The position numbers and the translations under genes were made by a program. Below are positions 43,641 through 47,957 of a stretch of 47,957 nucleotides of DNA, in pieces (the first letter of the stretch is position 1; each line of letters starts with the position of its first letter). The notes beneath the pieces are model-generated. The model had not been told where the DNA came from and did not search any database. It was given only the letters and a program-made list of their open reading frames with translations. The stretch comes from Promethearchaeota archaeon (lineage in GTDB: Archaea; Asgardarchaeota; Lokiarchaeia; Sigynarchaeales; SOKP01), in the NCBI GenBank assembly GCA_030605085.1, contig JAUWBH010000018.1, positions 1-47,957 on the forward strand. Reading direction: 5' to 3'.

Positions 43641-45617
43641 TTATAACAATTTTTCTTCATTAGAAATTTTTGCCAGAGTTTTAATTTGATTAATAAACGA
43701 TTTATCGGAAGAAAATTCAGATATTTGCTCCTTTGAAAGTAAGGCTGCTTCTTCTCGAGCTTGAAACTCTTTCGATGTTATAAAACCAACTTTACCCGCT
43801 TTGCTTATCTCTGATATAAAGTTATCAATCTCTCGATTAAATTTTTTAATATTTTTTAGATATTTAGGTAACGCAGCTGGCAGATTTCGATGTACTTTTT
43901 TGATCGTATTAGAAAAAGTTAAAAATTTCTTACTAAACTCTATTCTTGATTCTAATAATTCAAGAGCTTTTTTTGACTCGCTTAATAGTATATTCATCAT
44001 CAGGAATTTTTTCATATCCTTTTTTCTTTGTTCGAGAGACGAATTTAACCATATCATTCTCTCTGAAGTTTCAGAAAATCCTTCTAATGTTTTTTTATTG
44101 ATTTCTTTTTCAAGTGTTTCAATTTGTTTTTCATTATTTTCCAAGTTTTTTTCGCTTAAAAAACGCGCCATTGATATGATTTTCATTCCTTCTTTCTCTT
44201 GTTCGATGATACTCTGAATTGCATTAAAAGCTTCCTTTGAAGGGCGATATAAATAATTTATTATTAGTACATATAATAAATGTTCAGAAGGTTCTATATA
44301 ATTGGCATAGAATTTATTTGGTTCCATATTTTCACTCAATTCCAATAAAAGTTCAAAGAACCCTTTCAAGATTTCAACTTTTTCCTTAGCGTCTTGAGGG
44401 ATATTAAGTGATTCGATTAAAAATTTCTTGTAAAAGTTTTTAGCAATATCAAGTTTATCGTGGAATCCTTTTAGAATATTTACCATTTCTCCATAAGCAG
44501 ACGAATCTAAATAATCTTTTCCAATAAATTTTAAATAATTTCGAGCTGAAAAGATTTTAGCAATTTCTTTTGGACAATCATCTAAATTTAAATCGACAAT
44601 CTTAATAAAATATCTTTTTGTATATGCTATTGAAAATGTTTTAAGAATGACCTCAATATTATTCTGAATAGACTTAAAATCTTCCTCGACTATCTTTTCT
44701 ATTTGGTAATCAATATCATTATCTCTGGTTTCATTTGCACTCTCTCTTTCTTTTATCAATTTTTTTAATTTTACAGCCCTCAACAAAGTATTACGCCCTT
44801 CAGACATATCCGTAAAAAATTTTGAAAGAATTTTATGTGCCACAGATCCCGTTAGTGCTCGATCAAGATTCTCGTCGATTAATATTTGCCAGTCTAATAT
44901 ATCCAATAATTTATGCAAGAACAAACTTTCTACGTTTCTGGGGAGGATTGCGAGTTTCTCGTGAAATCCTTCTATTAATTTATTTTCACTAAGCGAATTT
45001 TTCCATATGTGTTCTATTAACTTATCTCCTTTATCACTTTGTAAAATTTCAAGAAATCTTGGAATTATATCGAATAATGATATTGCCCATTTTGCATGTT
45101 CTTTTACTATAGGAAAATATTCCCTATATTCTGCCATAATCTCGTGGATAAGGGATGCTTCCTCCATTCTATTGGGGCTAATATAAGTACCCAGCGTATG
45201 AGCAAGAATGTCTTCGAAATTTAGTGTTTTATTTTTGGTTTTTGGCTCCAATTTCTTGCCTTCCTTGGCTTTTTCGACGAAACCCTCTAATAAATCTAAT
45301 AAACTTCGCATCTTATTGTTACTTCTGTTAATTATAATTTGATTAACTTGGTTTCTATTCTTGTCTTCAAGGTCAGATAGAGCTTTGGTAAAAAATAGAA
45401 TATAATTCAATACAGCTTCAACATTTCCTTCTTCAATATCGTCTAAACCTAATGAAATTTGAAATAAGAATTTCGGTATATCTGATCCCAAATCTCCACT
45501 GAATTCATTTGGTATTTCTTTGATGGAACGTTTTAAATTTTCAAAAATAATCCTGGTTTTCTCCTCGCCAATCTTTTCTTTAAATTGACCTTCGGATTTT
45601 TTTAAAAAGACTTCCAT
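43641..45617 (-). CDS. Large helical protein of unknown function
   Basis: 658 residues, almost wholly alpha-helical and rich in Lys, Glu, Leu and Ile. No signal peptide or transmembrane helix. A coiled coil is likely around 495-560 (KNLENNEKQIETLEKEINKK and after). No known motif stands out. It is oriented with the GGDEF-like and PHP genes on its left and lies across a promoter region from the zinc-ribbon/PH-like protein, so these could form one functional neighbourhood. I do not assign a function. Confidence 0.65.
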   Translation of the reverse strand: MEVFLKKSEGQFKEKIGEEKTRIIFENLKRSIKEIPNEFSGDLGSDIPKFLFQISLGLDDIEEGNVEAVLNYILFFTKALSDLEDKNRNQVNQIIINRSNNKMRSLLDLLEGFVEKAKEGKKLEPKTKNKTLNFEDILAHTLGTYISPNRMEEASLIHEIMAEYREYFPIVKEHAKWAISLFDIIPRFLEILQSDKGDKLIEHIWKNSLSENKLIEGFHEKLAILPRNVESLFLHKLLDILDWQILIDENLDRALTGSVAHKILSKFFTDMSEGRNTLLRAVKLKKLIKERESANETRDNDIDYQIEKIVEEDFKSIQNNIEVILKTFSIAYTKRYFIKIVDLNLDDCPKEIAKIFSARNYLKFIGKDYLDSSAYGEMVNILKGFHDKLDIAKNFYKKFLIESLNIPQDAKEKVEILKGFFELLLELSENMEPNKFYANYIEPSEHLLYVLIINYLYRPSKEAFNAIQSIIEQEKEGMKIISMARFLSEKNLENNEKQIETLEKEINKKTLEGFSETSERMIWLNSSLEQRKKDMKKFLMMNILLSESKKALELLESRIEFSKKFLTFSNTIKKVHRNLPAALPKYLKNIKKFNREIDNFISEISKAGKVGFITSKEFQAREEAALLSKEQISEFSSDKSFINQIKTLAKISNEEKLL

Positions 45618-46016
45618 TTTTTAATCTCTTTCAAATTTTTGAGCAATTCTCTAATTTATCAATTCATAGATACAACAATAAAAAGCTTATTGTTCAACAA
45701 TTAACCTAAATAATTAACTTACTTCGAAAATAAATATTTATTTGTTTCAACGATTTCGTTTTTATTAATATCTTTTCTGTTTAATGAAATATTTTAATAA
45801 AGAGAATAACTTAGGGATAATACTCAAATCATATTCGATGATTTATTTATTTTTAACATTCTATAAACTACCTTCAATTTCAATCGAGAAACTCTTTTTT
45901 TGACATTTCAGAGGTAATATTCATATAATATTAATATTTTTGTATTGAATTTCACATTTTATCTTTGAATAGTCGATTGTCATATCTTTGCCATTAAAAT
46001 TTGGTTGGGTTAAAAA
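45618..46016. other. Divergent promoter region
   Basis: About 400 bp of AT-rich DNA. AAATAAATATTTATTT (about 45731-45746) is a 16-bp palindrome, but in such AT-rich DNA it may be chance. No ORF. Presumably drives the helical protein gene to the left and the zinc-ribbon gene to the right. Confidence 0.5.
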
Positions 46017-47957
46017 GTGTTAGATTTAAGTTTGCAACTATGTCGTTTTTGCCAAAGAAATGTGAAATTGGCTTATTATTGTGAGGAATGCGGCGCAAGT
46101 TTTTGTACTGACTGTTTAAACGAGGAAAAGATTGATTTTTTTGTGTGTCAGGACTGTAATTCAAAAAATATTGAAATTTTAAAAACAGACAGAAAAAAAG
46201 TGTGTAAAGATTGCGAAAGCGAGAATATAAATAAAATTACGCAACATTTAAAATCTTGCCCGAAGTGTAGTTCGCCTAAAATAATCAATGTATACGAAAA
46301 AAAAGAAGGATTAGAGCAAAAATTTCTGGAATTGATTAAACTATCTCGTTCGTTTTTAAAACCGGTCAGGGAACTTATCAACGAATTGTATTTATTGCGA
46401 CAGAAAATTAAAGACGCACGAGCTCCTCCTATTAAATGTTATCATTATCCTAAAATGGAATCTGAATTATTAGCTGTTTTTAAATTGATTATATACTTAA
46501 AAGATAATTTATTTGGAAAAATTAATACTCATTTTCGCCATTTAGCTCTTAATAGAGACTTTTTTTTTGACATCTATAACCAACCAAATTCAAATATAAG
46601 AATAATTGAGAGCATTTTAGATAACTTAAGTAGGAGCCATGATTCTATAGTCAAATATATTACCGATAACCTAAAAGATATATACGAAAAAATCGGACCG
46701 TTTCAAAATAATTTACGGTTTATAGAGAAAATTAAAAAGCTATTTTTACCATATAAAAGATTTTTAAATTTAGCCGCCAATGAAAAGCCTGTTTATGCAA
46801 TTAAAACCAAGTTAATTAATGGGTTAAATAGTCAAAATAGATTCAGGAAAAGCAGAGGTATTTTGTTTATAACCAATTTTGATTTATCGTTTGTTCATGA
46901 ATATGGAATTCTCAAGAAAAAGCAAGAATTAATTTTTAAGGCTCCTGTTGACGATTTAATCAAAATAAAAGACAAAGGTAAATTATTTAAAAAGTTGTTT
47001 ATACAATTTGATTACGGTAAATACGAATTTTCGTTGCCTTCGCATGTGGTTTCAAAAATAATTGATTATATTCTTTTAGCGAGATCTTTTCAAGAAGATA
47101 CCATTTACAATCATGAAGACGCTAAAAAACTACAAGAAATTGATTTAGATTTAAACGATTTCGTGAAATATATCGAAGAAGGCATAAATAAGTTCTTTAG
47201 TTTAAAAATCCAATACAATCAGAATATAAGCGACTCTCAAATTAAAAAATTCGAAGAAGCTAATAGTTATAGTAATGTATTTGCTCGAAATTATAATTAT
47301 CAATCAAATAAGACGCCTAGTTATCAAAGACCAATATATCCTTTCCGAAATTCTAGACTTCGAGAAGAATCATTATTTAATAGGGGTGTCAATCGTCCAG
47401 CGCGCGTAAGAAATTCTCAACATCAAGACTATGAGAATTTTAAAGAAAATTTTTATCCTCAAGATCCAAATGATCCCTATAGATTTCAGAATTATAGACC
47501 TCACGGATTTGTTAATCCTGGCAATTATCAGCGCTTTAAAAGACAAAACAATAATACTCGTTCTGATTTCGAAAAAAGTATATTAATGAGAAGACTTGAA
47601 AGAGCCCAAAAATTAGGTCAGCAGTTTTCGCCTGATACAAGCGAGTGGTCCGATAATTATTTTGATGATGCTCCCATCTACAGAAGAACAAGCCCCATCT
47701 TTAGCGAAAATGAAATAAATTCTTTTAATAATCCTCATAAAAATCCTAAGTACGGGAAGTTTCGCGAGTATAACAAAAATCATTTATCTGAACTATTTAA
47801 TTTTGACGATTATTCCATAGACGATATTAAAGATTCTTTCGAGAGTGAAAAAAATTACCAAAAAAAAATGAATGAGCTCAAGAAAGAGAAATTTAGTCTT
47901 GAAGAAACTTTAAAAAAGCTTGACGCCAAATTTGACGATGGTAATATCTCAGAGGTT
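46017..47957 (+). CDS. Zinc-ribbon and PH-like domain protein, C-terminus outside window
   Basis: The frame runs from GTG 46017 to the window end (647 codons). The first ~85 residues carry six CxxC pairs (9-12, 22-25, 30-33, 44-47, 63-66, 81-84), the first three resembling a B-box. A helical region (about 90-270) follows. Around 281-355, ILFITNFDLSFVHEYG to IIDYILLAR has the strand pattern and final helix of a PH-like domain, which in other proteins binds membranes or peptides. The part from about 420 to 600 is low in hydrophobics and rich in Asn, Arg, Tyr and Pro, so probably disordered; a charged helix begins near 620. It looks like a eukaryote-style adaptor; function unknown. Confidence 0.75.
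   Translation, partial: MLDLSLQLCRFCQRNVKLAYYCEECGASFCTDCLNEEKIDFFVCQDCNSKNIEILKTDRKKVCKDCESENINKITQHLKSCPKCSSPKIINVYEKKEGLEQKFLELIKLSRSFLKPVRELINELYLLRQKIKDARAPPIKCYHYPKMESELLAVFKLIIYLKDNLFGKINTHFRHLALNRDFFFDIYNQPNSNIRIIESILDNLSRSHDSIVKYITDNLKDIYEKIGPFQNNLRFIEKIKKLFLPYKRFLNLAANEKPVYAIKTKLINGLNSQNRFRKSRGILFITNFDLSFVHEYGILKKKQELIFKAPVDDLIKIKDKGKLFKKLFIQFDYGKYEFSLPSHVVSKIIDYILLARSFQEDTIYNHEDAKKLQEIDLDLNDFVKYIEEGINKFFSLKIQYNQNISDSQIKKFEEANSYSNVFARNYNYQSNKTPSYQRPIYPFRNSRLREESLFNRGVNRPARVRNSQHQDYENFKENFYPQDPNDPYRFQNYRPHGFVNPGNYQRFKRQNNNTRSDFEKSILMRRLERAQKLGQQFSPDTSEWSDNYFDDAPIYRRTSPIFSENEINSFNNPHKNPKYGKFREYNKNHLSELFNFDDYSIDDIKDSFESEKNYQKKMNELKKEKFSLEETLKKLDAKFDDGNISEV

Noticed and set aside
45731..45746. 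16-bp AT palindrome as an operator
   Set aside because: Only A and T, in a very AT-rich promoter region; chance occurrence is likely and no regulator gene is adjacent.

Overview
This is an AT-rich window from an Asgard archaeon, most like the Lokiarchaeota/Promethearchaeota. The evidence is the mixture of genes. Archaeal information processing is present (archaeal GlyRS, eL33/L35Ae, an aCPSF2-like nuclease, a RecJ-like DHH enzyme, XPD helicase). Tetrahydromethanopterin C1 enzymes (Ftr, Mtd, Mch) and an F420-type FrhB protein are present without methanogenesis genes. Eukaryote-like genes include a Rag/Gtr GTPase carrying a roadblock-like tail, a Ras/Rab-like GTPase and a presenilin-like intramembrane protease. 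No tRNA, rRNA or CRISPR array was found. Many genes appear to start at TTG or GTG just after GGTGA or GGAGG.

Layout. 1-2.0 kb: a coiled-coil protein cut by the window edge and a 7-TM protein, then about 700 bp of non-coding DNA with a GC-rich islet between direct repeats. 2.7-8.9 kb: glycyl-tRNA synthetase and two adjacent membrane-anchored surface proteins. 8.9-18.3 kb: the C1 genes ftr, mtd (split in two) and mch, interspersed with a Rag/Gtr-like GTPase, the purine salvage pair apt-mtnP, and convergent genes for a beta-CASP nuclease and a RecJ-like protein. 18.4-19.6 kb: a tnpB gene whose 3' end also survives as a decayed copy at 10.1-10.3 kb. 19.7-31.4 kb: an unknown protein, a 57-residue protein, a GT4 glycosyltransferase, the presenilin-like protease, 3-hydroxyacyl-CoA dehydrogenase and acyl-CoA ligase, a winged-helix protein beside a palindrome and an FrhB-like protein, a Ras-like GTPase, a membrane protein and an M28 peptidase interrupted by TGA. 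31.6-37.8 kb: XPD helicase, M20 and C69 peptidases, a ten-TPR protein and eL33.

37.9-42.5 kb is an accessory, decaying region. It holds a free-standing LAGLIDADG endonuclease, a protein remnant, an intact DNA methyltransferase, a TIR-NTPase, an unrecognised fragment and a second methyltransferase that is truncated and frameshifted. It looks like a defence locus under degradation. 42.5-48 kb holds a PHP phosphoesterase, a degenerate GGDEF-like protein with a strong hairpin at its start, a long helical protein, and a zinc-ribbon/PH-like protein that runs off the window.

How the genes work together. Ftr, Mch and Mtd catalyse consecutive steps of the methyl branch of the archaeal Wood-Ljungdahl pathway; Mtd and the FrhB-like protein both use F420. 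MtnP releases adenine from methylthioadenosine and Apt recovers it as AMP. The M28, M20 and C69 peptidases with the acyl-CoA enzymes fit peptide and fatty-acid use. The strongest leads are the mtd gene split by a 30-nt hairpin segment holding two amber codons, the TnpB with a relocated catalytic glutamate, the presenilin-like protease, the TGA inside the M28 gene, and the TIR/methyltransferase region.
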